Positions 35,001-43,332 of a stretch of DNA of 64,000 nt are shown here, in pieces. The first letter of the stretch is position 1. Every line of letters begins with the position of its first letter. Source of the DNA: Natronoarchaeum philippinense (lineage in GTDB: Archaea; Halobacteriota; Halobacteria; Halobacteriales; Natronoarchaeaceae); NCBI RefSeq assembly GCF_900215575.1, contig NZ_OBEJ01000004.1, positions 1-64,000 of the forward strand. Reading direction: 5' to 3'. The translations under genes were made by a program, and so were the position numbers. The notes under the pieces were generated by a model. The model was not told the DNA's origin and searched no databases. It worked only from the letters and a program-made list of their open reading frames with translations.

Positions 35001-37166
35001 TTACGAATCGGTGCGTAGCTCGAAGCGGACGCCGTCGAGTCGCTGGGCGTCCTCAATGCTGATTTCCCAGCCGTGTGCGAGGACGATCTGGCGGATGCTC
35101 GCCATCCCCATGCCGATGCCCTCCTCGCCCTCTTTGGTCGAGTAACCCGGTGTGAACACCCTCGTCCGATGCTCCGGATCGATCCCCGGCCCGTCGTCCT
35201 CGTAGTAGAACCCCTCGTCGCGTGGACCGACCCGAATGTCGACGGCATCGCCGCCGTGTTCGATCGAGTTGCCGACGAGGTTTTCGAGCATGCGCTGGAA
35301 CGCGTCCGGATCAGCCTCGACGGTACACTCCGTCGGCACGCGAAAGGACGCCGCGTTGGGCGGGTCGATCGCCGACCAGACCGCGTGCATAGCGGGTTCG
35401 ACACCGACCTGCTCGGTCGCCGAGACGATCTCGCCGGTCCGGAGCGTGTTCACGAGATCGGCCCGCAGTTCGTCGACGCGGTCGATGGCGTCGACCGCCT
35501 TCTCGACGTGGTCGAGATCGCCGGTGTCGAGGGCGAGCTCCAGTCGGCCCTTGACGGCTGAAACCGGACTCTGTAGGTCGTGAGAGACGAAACTAGCGAA
35601 CTCGTCGAAGCGCTCGTTACGCCGTTTGAGTTCGCGTTCGCGTCGCTTACGCTCGGTAACGTCGGTCGCCGAGACGACGATCCGAGTGACCTCGCCGTCG
35701 GCGCCGGTGACGGGACGGAAGTTCCCTTCGACCGTGATCGGCGCCCCGTCGTCAGTAGAATGCGTGGCGTCGTATTCGACGTACTTCCCGTCGGCGGCCG
35801 CGTCGACCCACGCCCGAACGTCATCGCGCTGGTCGTCAGTCCACCATGGGGTGTCCCAGAACGGGCGTCCGAGAACGTCGTCCCTGTCCGCGTCGAGGTA
35901 CTCCAGCGAGGTGTCGTTGACATCGCGGACCGTGCCGTCGGTATCCAGCAGTCCAACCAAGAGGTTCGGGTCGTTGAAGATGGCCTCGAAGCGGTTCTCG
36001 TTCCGCTGTAGCGTCCGCTCGCGCTCTTTCAGTTCGGTTACGTTTCTCCCTTCGGGGACCAACATCGTCACGTCGCCGTCCTCGTCGGTGATCGGCCGGA
36101 TCGAAAAGTCGACCACGGCCACCTCGTCCTCGCCCTGAATCGTGAACTCCTCGCGGAACAGTTCGCCGCGACGGGCGGTCTCGACGGCCTCGCGGACGGT
36201 TTCGGAGGCTCGCTCGTTCGATTCGAACCACGCCCCCTCCCACAGCGGCGTCCCGACGGCCTCGTCACGGTCGATGCCCGCGAACGAAAGCGCGGCCTCG
36301 TTGACCTCGACGATCCGACCGTCGGGATCGATAAGCCCGGTGAACTGGTACGTGTTGTTGAAGATGGCCTCGAAGCGCCGTTCCCGGCGCTTTGACTCGG
36401 TGATATCGGTGATAAAGCCCTCGATAGCCTCGACCTCGCCGTTCGTCGCTTCGACGCCGCGCCCGCGCTCCCAGATCCACTTGGTCTCGCCATCGGCAGT
36501 CGTGATCCGGTAGGTACACTCGAAGGGTTCGTTCTGGTCGATCGCGTGCTGTACCTCGTTCCAGACCTTCGCCTGATCGTCCTCGTGGACAACATCAGTC
36601 CCCCAGACGATATCACCAGCTTCGATCGCAGCGGCGGAATAGCCCGTCAGCTGTTCGCACTCGCCTTCGACATCCTCCATGGGCCACTCGGGGTCGTTCG
36701 AACACCGATAGACGATGCCGGGAAGGTTGCTGACGAGCGTTTCGAGGCGGCGCTTTTGTCGTTCGACCGCTCGCTCGGAGCGATAGCGCTCGACCGCGTT
36801 TTCGATGCGGTTGGCGAGCAGGGTGTAGTGGTCCGTGCCGGTTTCTTTCTGCAGGTAATCGGTGACGCCGGCCGAGACGGCCTTGCTCGCGACAGCCTCG
36901 GAGCCCTTGCCGGTGAAGAGAATGAACGGGAGATCGGGATTTTCCTCTCTGATCGCTTCGAGAAACTCGATACCGTTCATGCCGGGCATGTCGTGGTCGG
37001 AGACGATACAGTCGATATCGCGGCGGTCGAGCACTTCCATGCCCGCCTCGGCGCTCGTCTCGGTTACGACATCGAACCGGTCGTCGGCGCGTCGGAGAAA
37101 GTCCGCAGCCAGCTCGGCAAATTCAGGCTCGTCGTCGACGTGAAGCACCTGAATAGACGCAGTCAT
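35001..37166 (-). CDS. Receiver-PAS-PAS-PAS sensor histidine kinase
   Basis: 721 residues, soluble. Residues 1-120 are a receiver with the acidic pair (VLHVDDEPEF) and the phospho-acceptor in CIVSDHDMPGMNG. Three PAS domains follow (about 140-260, 260-385, 385-510), then HisKA with the phosphorylated His in FASFVSHDLQSPVSAVKG and HATPase_c with DDGPGIDPE and GIGMGMASI. It is a typical haloarchaeal cytoplasmic kinase with N-terminal receiver. The start at 37166 begins exactly at the receiver; longer in-frame starts add a non-family leader. It is divergent from a second, related kinase. Confidence 0.9.
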   Translation of the reverse strand: MTASIQVLHVDDEPEFAELAADFLRRADDRFDVVTETSAEAGMEVLDRRDIDCIVSDHDMPGMNGIEFLEAIREENPDLPFILFTGKGSEAVASKAVSAGVTDYLQKETGTDHYTLLANRIENAVERYRSERAVERQKRRLETLVSNLPGIVYRCSNDPEWPMEDVEGECEQLTGYSAAAIEAGDIVWGTDVVHEDDQAKVWNEVQHAIDQNEPFECTYRITTADGETKWIWERGRGVEATNGEVEAIEGFITDITESKRRERRFEAIFNNTYQFTGLIDPDGRIVEVNEAALSFAGIDRDEAVGTPLWEGAWFESNERASETVREAVETARRGELFREEFTIQGEDEVAVVDFSIRPITDEDGDVTMLVPEGRNVTELKERERTLQRNENRFEAIFNDPNLLVGLLDTDGTVRDVNDTSLEYLDADRDDVLGRPFWDTPWWTDDQRDDVRAWVDAAADGKYVEYDATHSTDDGAPITVEGNFRPVTGADGEVTRIVVSATDVTERKRRERELKRRNERFDEFASFVSHDLQSPVSAVKGRLELALDTGDLDHVEKAVDAIDRVDELRADLVNTLRTGEIVSATEQVGVEPAMHAVWSAIDPPNAASFRVPTECTVEADPDAFQRMLENLVGNSIEHGGDAVDIRVGPRDEGFYYEDDGPGIDPEHRTRVFTPGYSTKEGEEGIGMGMASIRQIVLAHGWEISIEDAQRLDGVRFELRTDS

Positions 37167-37410
37167 GGAACTACCGTTGCACTGCCAGACTAATAGAAAT
37201 ACTGCCCAATTCGATAACCAGTCCCGAAGAACATCAGCAGTAATAGTGTAGTTTATGTAAATGGACACCCATCTGTAAGCCAATGCGGCAACTCGCGGGT
37301 ACGAGAACGCAACTACGGACGGGACACCCGCATCGGCGCGGTTACATCCAACCGATCCGACACGATCCCGCGACGGCTGAAACAGTTCCGAGTTCGATGC
37401 AGGTGAGTCG

Positions 37411-39585
37411 ATGACGTTCGATGGGACGCTACCGGAGTCTCCCCTGCGCGACTCGACACCGATTGACATTCTTCTCGTCGAGCCCGATGCGGAGTTCGCG
37501 GAGATGGTCGCAGCGTGTCTCGAACGGGACGACGGGGAGTTTGCCGTCTACATCGAAGCCAATCCCGACGATGCCATGGCCGTCATCCGCGACGAGACGA
37601 CAGCGGTCGACTGCGTCGTCAGCGGCTACGACATGCCGGAGATGGACGGCCTCGACCTGCTCGACGCCGTCCGCGAACGGGATCCGGACCGACCGTTTAT
37701 CCTCTTCACCGGCGAGGGATCGGAAGCGCTCGCGAGCAAAGCGATCAGCGCCGGCGTCACCGACTACGTGCGCAAGCGCGGCGGGACCGAGCAGTGTCAG
37801 GCGCTCGCAAACCGGGTTCGAAACGCCGTCGAGCGCTACCGGGCGGAGCAGTATCTCGATCGTGGACGACAGGCGATCGAAAGTGCACACGACGGAATCA
37901 GTATTATCGATAGGGACGGGCGAATTCGGTATCTCAATACGGCGTACGCCGAGCTATTCGGCTACGACCGGGCCGAACTGCAAGGCCGCCACTGGGAGTT
38001 GCTCTACCGCGAGGACGACCTCCAGAAGGTCTACGACGTGTTGCTACCCGAAGCCCGCAGCGGTCGCTGGAGTGGGAGGACGGAGTTCGTCCGGAAGGAC
38101 GGCGACGTGATCGACGCCGAGCACACCCTCACGTACACCGACGGCGGCTGGCTCGTCTGCACGGTGGCGCCGCCGCAGGACGAGCAGGCAGAGCAGCATC
38201 TCTCGGTCAAAGGCCGGGCGATGGACGAAGCGCCTGTCGGCATCGTGCTGACCGACCCGTCCGCGGCTGACAATCCGATCATCTACGCCAACGACAAGTT
38301 TGTCGACCTCACGGGCTACGAGAAATCCGAGGCCATCGGTCGGAACTGCCGGTTTCTGCAGGGCGAGCGGACGCGTGAGGAGCCGGTGAGAAAGCTACGC
38401 GAGGCCGTCGAAGCGCGCGAGCCTGCCACCGTCGAACTACGGAACTACCGCGCCGACGGCACCGAGTTCTGGAACCGCGTCCGAATCGCGCCAGTGTTCG
38501 GGAACGACGGCGACGTGGAGCTGTTCGTCGGGTTTCAGAGCGACGTGACGACTCGGAAAGAGCGCGAGCAGCAGTTGCGGTCGAGCACGGCACGCCTCGA
38601 AGCCCTCTTCGAGAACTCGCCGGACATGATCGCCATTCACGACGCCGACGGCACCATTCGGGACGCCAACCGGAGAATGTGCGAGGAGTTGGGCTACGCC
38701 AGATCCGAACTCGTCGGCAAATCGGTCTGGGAGCTCGATCCGACGGTCGATCCCGACGAGGCGCGCTCGTTCTGGAACGAGTTACCGATGCAGACGCCGA
38801 GGCGGTTCAACGGAGAACTGGAGCGAAAGGACGATACGACCTTCCCGGTCGAGATTCACCTCATTCGGGTCGACCTCGACGGCGAGGATCGGTTCGTCGC
38901 CATGGACCGCGACATCAGCGACCAGCAGAAACGCGAGTCGAGACTCGTCGAGCAGAACCAGCGACTCGACCGGTTCACGAGCGTCGTGAGTCACGACCTG
39001 CGGAACCCGCTGAACGTCGCCAAGGGCCGACTGGAACTGCTCCGCGAGGACTGCGACAGCGATCAGATCGAGGACCTCGATGTCGCCCTCTCACGGATGG
39101 ATAACATGATCGACGACCTGCTGACGCTCGCACAGGAGGGCGAGCGCGCCATGGAGATCGAAACGCTCGACGTGACAACCGTCGTCGAAGCCTGCTGGGA
39201 AACGGTGGCAACAGGGGACGCGACGCTCGACACCGACATCGACGCGACCGTCGACGCCGACCGGGATCAGCTACAGCAACTCTTCGAGAACCTCATCCGA
39301 AACGCGGTCGAACACAGTTCCGCGAGCCCAGACTCGGAACACGGCGGCGATACTGTCACGGTGACGGTCGGCGAGATAGATCGAGGGTTCTACGTCGCCG
39401 ACGACGGTCCCGGTATCCCGGAGGACGAGCGCGACGACGTGTTCGAGGCCGGCTACTCGACCGAGGCCGGCGGCACCGGTTTCGGACTGAGTATCGTCGA
39501 GCAGGTCGTCGACGCGCACGACTGGACGATCACCGTCACCGAGAGCGACGACGGCGGGGCACGGTTCGAGATCCGGACCGACTAG
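37411..39585 (+). CDS. LOV-domain (blue-light type) histidine kinase with degenerate receiver
   Basis: 724 residues. The order is receiver-like domain (15-130), PAS (about 150-255), LOV (about 265-395), PAS (about 395-515), HisKA (FTSVVSHDLRNPLNVAKG) and HATPase_c (DDGPGIPEDE, GTGFGLSIV). The LOV core has GRNCRFLQG at 310-318 with the flavin-adduct Cys313, plus NDKFVDLTGY and RNYRADGTEFWNRV, so it should bind FMN and respond to blue light. The receiver lacks the phospho-acceptor (Gly72 in VVSGYDMPEMDG) and the acidic pair (LLVEPDAEF), so it cannot be phosphorylated in the usual way. It is divergent from a similar kinase with an intact receiver and next to a Bat-type regulator. Confidence 0.9.
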   Translation: MTFDGTLPESPLRDSTPIDILLVEPDAEFAEMVAACLERDDGEFAVYIEANPDDAMAVIRDETTAVDCVVSGYDMPEMDGLDLLDAVRERDPDRPFILFTGEGSEALASKAISAGVTDYVRKRGGTEQCQALANRVRNAVERYRAEQYLDRGRQAIESAHDGISIIDRDGRIRYLNTAYAELFGYDRAELQGRHWELLYREDDLQKVYDVLLPEARSGRWSGRTEFVRKDGDVIDAEHTLTYTDGGWLVCTVAPPQDEQAEQHLSVKGRAMDEAPVGIVLTDPSAADNPIIYANDKFVDLTGYEKSEAIGRNCRFLQGERTREEPVRKLREAVEAREPATVELRNYRADGTEFWNRVRIAPVFGNDGDVELFVGFQSDVTTRKEREQQLRSSTARLEALFENSPDMIAIHDADGTIRDANRRMCEELGYARSELVGKSVWELDPTVDPDEARSFWNELPMQTPRRFNGELERKDDTTFPVEIHLIRVDLDGEDRFVAMDRDISDQQKRESRLVEQNQRLDRFTSVVSHDLRNPLNVAKGRLELLREDCDSDQIEDLDVALSRMDNMIDDLLTLAQEGERAMEIETLDVTTVVEACWETVATGDATLDTDIDATVDADRDQLQQLFENLIRNAVEHSSASPDSEHGGDTVTVTVGEIDRGFYVADDGPGIPEDERDDVFEAGYSTEAGGTGFGLSIVEQVVDAHDWTITVTESDDGGARFEIRTD

Positions 39586-39633
39586 CTTGGCAGCACCGAG
39601 CCGGGAACGGCGCCCTCACCAATCTTCTCACAA

Positions 39634-40278
39634 TCACCGCGTCTCGACAAAGTGCGTGAGGACCGCCGATTCTGCCTTCCGAACGAGTTCGCCGGCGGTG
39701 CTCGTCGAGCAGTCGATCGTCGCCGCGATATCCGAAATCGTCCCCTCGCGTGGGACCCGGTAGTAGCCGACCGAGACGGCAGCATCGAGCGCCTCGCGCT
39801 GGCGGTCGGTGAGCCGCGACGGCGACGGCGTCCGCTCGAACGGCCGAACCCGCTCGATGGTGGGCGTCCCGACGGCCGAAAGCTCCTCGTGGAACGCGCT
39901 GAGTGCCGCCGTTTCGCCGACGGCCTCGAATCGCACCGCGCCGGTGTCGAGGAAGACCACCGGCGGGAGAAAGATTACGTTTGCTCCGGCGACGAGGTCG
40001 AGCACCGCCTGCGGGAACTCGTAGTCGGCCTGCCGCAAGAAGGCGTACGTCCCATCCGTATCCTCGACGAAGCTCCGGGCGAGCAGCGAGTCGATGCCCT
40101 CGATGACTCGTTCGGTCGCGTCCCGGTCGCCGTCGCACCACAGCAGCGTCGTCGCATCCGCCGTCGGACTCCACGTCAGTAGCTCGGCCCGCGTAATCGG
40201 CGTCGCCTCGACGATCTGCCGATGGAGCGGGTGGACGAGCTCCGCCGGATAGTCGACCGAGAAGCGGATCCGTTTCAT
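39634..40278 (-). CDS. Bat-type HTH_10 transcriptional regulator
   Basis: 214 residues. The C-terminal third is the bacterio-opsin-activator HTH_10: LTDRQREALDAAVSVGYYRVPREGTISDIAATIDCSTSTAGELVRKAESAVL. The N-terminal part (KRIRFSVDYPAELVHPLHR...) is the usual alpha/beta sensor-like domain of this group. The start at 40278 follows the family N-terminus MKRIRF. It converges on the LOV kinase gene (48-bp gap) and could be its output, but that is inferred only from position. Confidence 0.88.
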   Translation of the reverse strand: MKRIRFSVDYPAELVHPLHRQIVEATPITRAELLTWSPTADATTLLWCDGDRDATERVIEGIDSLLARSFVEDTDGTYAFLRQADYEFPQAVLDLVAGANVIFLPPVVFLDTGAVRFEAVGETAALSAFHEELSAVGTPTIERVRPFERTPSPSRLTDRQREALDAAVSVGYYRVPREGTISDIAATIDCSTSTAGELVRKAESAVLTHFVETR

Positions 40279-40402
40279 GCTCGTTGTCCGCCGTTTGTCA
40301 GAGCGATACATCAATTACCGTGGCTCGAGGCCGCCATCGCGTCGGTGTCGTTCGAGACTGCGAGATCGGCGGGGAACGTAGCCATGGCCCGAAGCCGGTA
40401 TC

Positions 40403-41299
40403 TCACCGGTGCTCGTCCAGTAGCTTCGGGACGGCCCGGAGCAGCGCTCGGAGGTGGTCCGCGCCATCGAGCGCGCGCACCTGCGCGGTCGGAATCTGTG
40501 TTGCGAAGCGCCGAGCGTCCTCGATCGGCACGTTCGTGTCGGCGTCGCCGTGCCAGAGGTCGACAGCGGCGTCGACGGCGTCGAAGTCAACGCCCCAGTC
40601 GTCGGCGGTATGTCGGAATTCGGTGATGGCGCCGCTGCGATGCCGGGCGAACGCCTCGACGAAGTCTGCCCTGACGAGTTCCTCCGCGTCCTCGGAAATC
40701 GGCTCGTCGATGCCGTCAGTGGTGTACTGGTCGACGACGACCGACGGACCGAGACGCTGGGCGAGCCACGCCTGCCCCCGGAATAGTCCACCGAGAACCG
40801 ACGGCGTCGTCGAGGCGAGACCGGCGAGAAGCCGCTGCACCCGCGGCGTCGCCTCGCTGGCCGACGGCGGCGTCGCACCGGAGACGATATCGAGCCGATC
40901 GATCCGATCCGTGCGTGCCGCCGCCGCGAGGGCGTACGGAGCACCGCCAGAGAAGGCGACGAGGCCGGCAGTCGGAATATCGAGCCCGTCGAGGAGATCG
41001 TCGACAAGTAGTCCTGTGTCGACGACCGACCGGTCCGGCCACGGATCGGACCGCCCGTAGCCCGGCCGATCGGGCGCGATCAGCCGAACGCCGCAATCGC
41101 GTGCGGCGGCATCGAACAGCGCGCCGATCCGGCGGGATCCCGGCGTTCCGTGGAGAAAGACGACCGGAGCACCGTCTGGACGCCCGTACTCTGTGTACGC
41201 GAGCTGCCGGTCGCCCTCGACGACGATCGACGCGGGGCGATCGCCATCCGAAGTCGATGAAGCCGTAGATCGGCCCGGTGAGCGTAGTGGCATTGGCAT
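40403..41299 (-). CDS. Alpha/beta hydrolase
   Basis: 298 residues. The oxyanion-hole motif is VVFLHGTPGSRR, the nucleophile elbow LVAFSGGAPYALA (Ser in FSGG), the acid in LWHGDADTNVP and the catalytic His in GADHLRAL. Substrate unknown; soluble. TATA-like elements lie around 41339-41355. It is on the same strand as the HTH_10 gene, 124 bp upstream. Confidence 0.86.
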   Translation of the reverse strand: MPMPLRSPGRSTASSTSDGDRPASIVVEGDRQLAYTEYGRPDGAPVVFLHGTPGSRRIGALFDAAARDCGVRLIAPDRPGYGRSDPWPDRSVVDTGLLVDDLLDGLDIPTAGLVAFSGGAPYALAAAARTDRIDRLDIVSGATPPSASEATPRVQRLLAGLASTTPSVLGGLFRGQAWLAQRLGPSVVVDQYTTDGIDEPISEDAEELVRADFVEAFARHRSGAITEFRHTADDWGVDFDAVDAAVDLWHGDADTNVPIEDARRFATQIPTAQVRALDGADHLRALLRAVPKLLDEHR

Positions 41300-41848
41300 G
41301 GCGTACGCGCCAAGTCTCCGAGAGTGTATTCCCGGATCTATACGGGAGTATATAAGGAACGAGCTTGAGTCTCCGGGAAGCCGGCTGAAATCGAGAGGGG
41401 TGAAAATAACTAAGAATTCGTATGAATACCCTAAAATGACGTGTATTAAATATAGAGGTAGTAAGTAACCTGAGCACGTAGAGCTGTTAGTCGGAGCACA
41501 CAGCGAGAAAACACCCCGACTACGACGATTGGTGTGGACTCAAACTGAGGGCGTCGTATACTGGCCATTCAGGCTCCTAAACGGCGGAGATAAGTTTCAA
41601 ATCAGTATAGATGTTCCTGTCGTCCAACTGGATTCGTCTCTGCGGAGAAGCCGCGGAGCCTTCGATTCAGCACAAGAGTTGCGCTCAGCCGCGGTCAGCG
41701 ACGTGGAACGGCTACGAGTCCGTGGTCGGTCGTTTAGTCTCAGTACGCGGAGCCGTTGGCGGTGGCTTAGATGTAAATACCATATAAATATACTATACTA
41801 AAAAATTATAATTAGATCGACGCCGGAAACGACGCCGCCACGTCGGTA

Positions 41849-41866
41849 GCACGGCGATCGCCGTGC
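41849..41866. repeat. Perfect 18-bp palindrome
   Basis: GCACGGCGATCGCCGTGC reads the same on both strands. It lies just after the AT-rich segment; operator, terminator hairpin or restriction-related site are all possible. Confidence 0.5.
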
Positions 41867-41968
41867 CGGGGTGCAGTGGCAGGTCGACCGCAACAGCGGC
41901 GCCGTCGGCAGGTAAAACGCTGTTTAACCCCTTTCGCACAACTGGAGAGCGGTGAGTATACAGCTTGT

Positions 41969-41990
41969 AACTATTGGGTGCGAAATAGTT
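41969..41990. promoter_or_regulatory. Inverted repeat before the zinc-finger gene
   Basis: AACTATT, 8-bp spacer, AATAGTT, ending 10 bp before the ATG at 42001. Position suits an operator over the transcription start. Confidence 0.4.
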
Positions 41991-42000
41991 GTGACTTCAC

Positions 42001-42150
42001 ATGCCACACTGTGAGAACTGTGGTGGGTTCGTCACCCGGAACTTCGTTCGGGTGTTCGGCGACAACCACGACAACGTCCAAGGCTGCATGGAATGTTGCG
42101 ACCGAACTGCGGTCAGAGAAGGCGGCGTCGTCGCAAACCCGACGACCTGA
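42001..42150 (+). CDS. 49-residue zinc-finger protein (DUF7563-like)
   Basis: The short frame begins MPHCENCGGFVTRNFVRVFG and carries a second Cys group (GCMECC). Two Cys pairs (C4/C7 and CMEC) would bind one zinc ion. Haloarchaea have many such single-finger mini-proteins starting MPxCxxCGxFVTxxFxRVF, which supports a real gene despite its length. Function is unknown; small haloarchaeal zinc fingers have been linked to regulation and biofilm behaviour in a few cases. A 7-bp inverted repeat lies just upstream. Confidence 0.78.
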   Translation: MPHCENCGGFVTRNFVRVFGDNHDNVQGCMECCDRTAVREGGVVANPTT

Positions 42151-42315
42151 GCTGCTGTCGGGCGGGTACACGACCGTATCGGTTGTTTGTAGCGACGCTA
42201 TAACAATCACCGTCTTAGCTCTGTCCCCGAGTGATGCGTAACACCTGTACAGCATCGACCTGTTCGAAGCCCGTCGAGTCGCTGGACCGATCGAGTTCGG
42301 CCCCACGAGAACGTA

Positions 42316-43305
42316 ATGTTCGGTGACTCGACGGCCGACCTCGAAGCCGTCGGAGTCGCGGCAGCGGTGCCGCTCGGGCTGTTGCTCTCGGGGATCGCTG
42401 CCGAGTCGGTGCTTCGGCCTGTTCTCGCCGCACCGCTGTTGACCGTTATCCCGGGGTACGCGGTGCTAGCGGCGGTATCTCCGGCAAGCGGGCCGCTGTC
42501 TCGAGCGGGGTCCAACGGTGCCGATTCCAGCGGCCGGTCTCGACAGTTCGACGGTGGGACAGCCGACTCGCGGCTCACCGGTATTGCGTGGTGGATCGGA
42601 ACGCTCGTCGTCGGCGTGCTCGCCGTAGCGGTACTGGCGCGAGCGCTGCTCGCCGCGCCCGTCAAGTACGACGCCGAATCGCTGCTGGTCGGTGTCACGG
42701 TCGTCGTCGCTGTGGGGTTGCTCGTAGCCGCGCTTCGGCGCCGCCACCGATCGCCAGGACACCGATACGACCCGCGGCCGCGTTCGTGGATCTCCGGCAT
42801 CGGCAGCGTCTTCGGCGCCGACGACGCGGGGGACGCCGTGCTGAGTATCGTCCTCGCGGGCAGTCTCGTGCTGTTGCTCGCCAGCGCCGGGTTCGCGGCC
42901 ACGGTCGACCAGCAAAGCGAGGAGTACACCGAGCTGTACCTGCTAAATCAGAACGAGTCGGAGACCGTCGCCGGGAACTATCCGAGCGAGGTCGGCTACG
43001 GCGACCGGGTCGAGCTGACCGTCGGGGTCGGCAACCACGAAGGCAACACAGAAACGTACACCGTCGTCGTCGAACTCCAGCGGGTACAGAACGGCACCGT
43101 CGCGGAGCGTCAGACCGTCACCCGAATGGGAGTGACGGTGGGTCCCGGAGAAACGTGGCAGGGGCCCCACTCGTTCGAACTTCCGTTCGAGGGCGATGGC
43201 GCTCGCGTGCGCTACTACCTGTACCGCGGTGATTCACCGACGGATCCGGACGCCGAAAGCGCCTACCGCACCCTCGAACACTGGCTGACGGGATCCGGAT
43301 CGTGA
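42316..43305 (+). CDS. DUF1616 membrane protein (first copy)
   Basis: 329 residues. Four or so membrane helices in the first 200 residues include the family start (AAPLLTVIPGYAVLAAVSP). An outside domain follows (LYLLNQNESETVAGNYPSEVGYGDRVELTVGVGNHEGNTETYTVVVELQ) and ends in the RVRYYLYRGDSPTDPDAESAYRTLEHWL pattern. The family has no proven function but clusters with haloarchaeal surface-polysaccharide genes. A related copy is at 52421-53458. It converges on the beta-helix gene with 27 bp between stops. Confidence 0.85.
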   Translation: MFGDSTADLEAVGVAAAVPLGLLLSGIAAESVLRPVLAAPLLTVIPGYAVLAAVSPASGPLSRAGSNGADSSGRSRQFDGGTADSRLTGIAWWIGTLVVGVLAVAVLARALLAAPVKYDAESLLVGVTVVVAVGLLVAALRRRHRSPGHRYDPRPRSWISGIGSVFGADDAGDAVLSIVLAGSLVLLLASAGFAATVDQQSEEYTELYLLNQNESETVAGNYPSEVGYGDRVELTVGVGNHEGNTETYTVVVELQRVQNGTVAERQTVTRMGVTVGPGETWQGPHSFELPFEGDGARVRYYLYRGDSPTDPDAESAYRTLEHWLTGSGS

Positions 43306-43332
43306 GCCCCAATCGACGCCGCCGAGTCGTCG

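Larger units (their letters stand above)
41300..42000. other. AT-rich gene-poor stretch
   Basis: About 700 bp with marked A+T-rich segments, especially 41767-41818, and no supported gene. It contains an 18-bp palindrome (41849-41866) and an inverted repeat upstream of the zinc-finger gene (41969-41990). Confidence 0.5.

Noticed and set aside
41767-41818. A+T-rich segment as a possible replication origin
   Set aside because: No Orc1/Cdc6 gene and no recognisable haloarchaeal origin-box repeats nearby.
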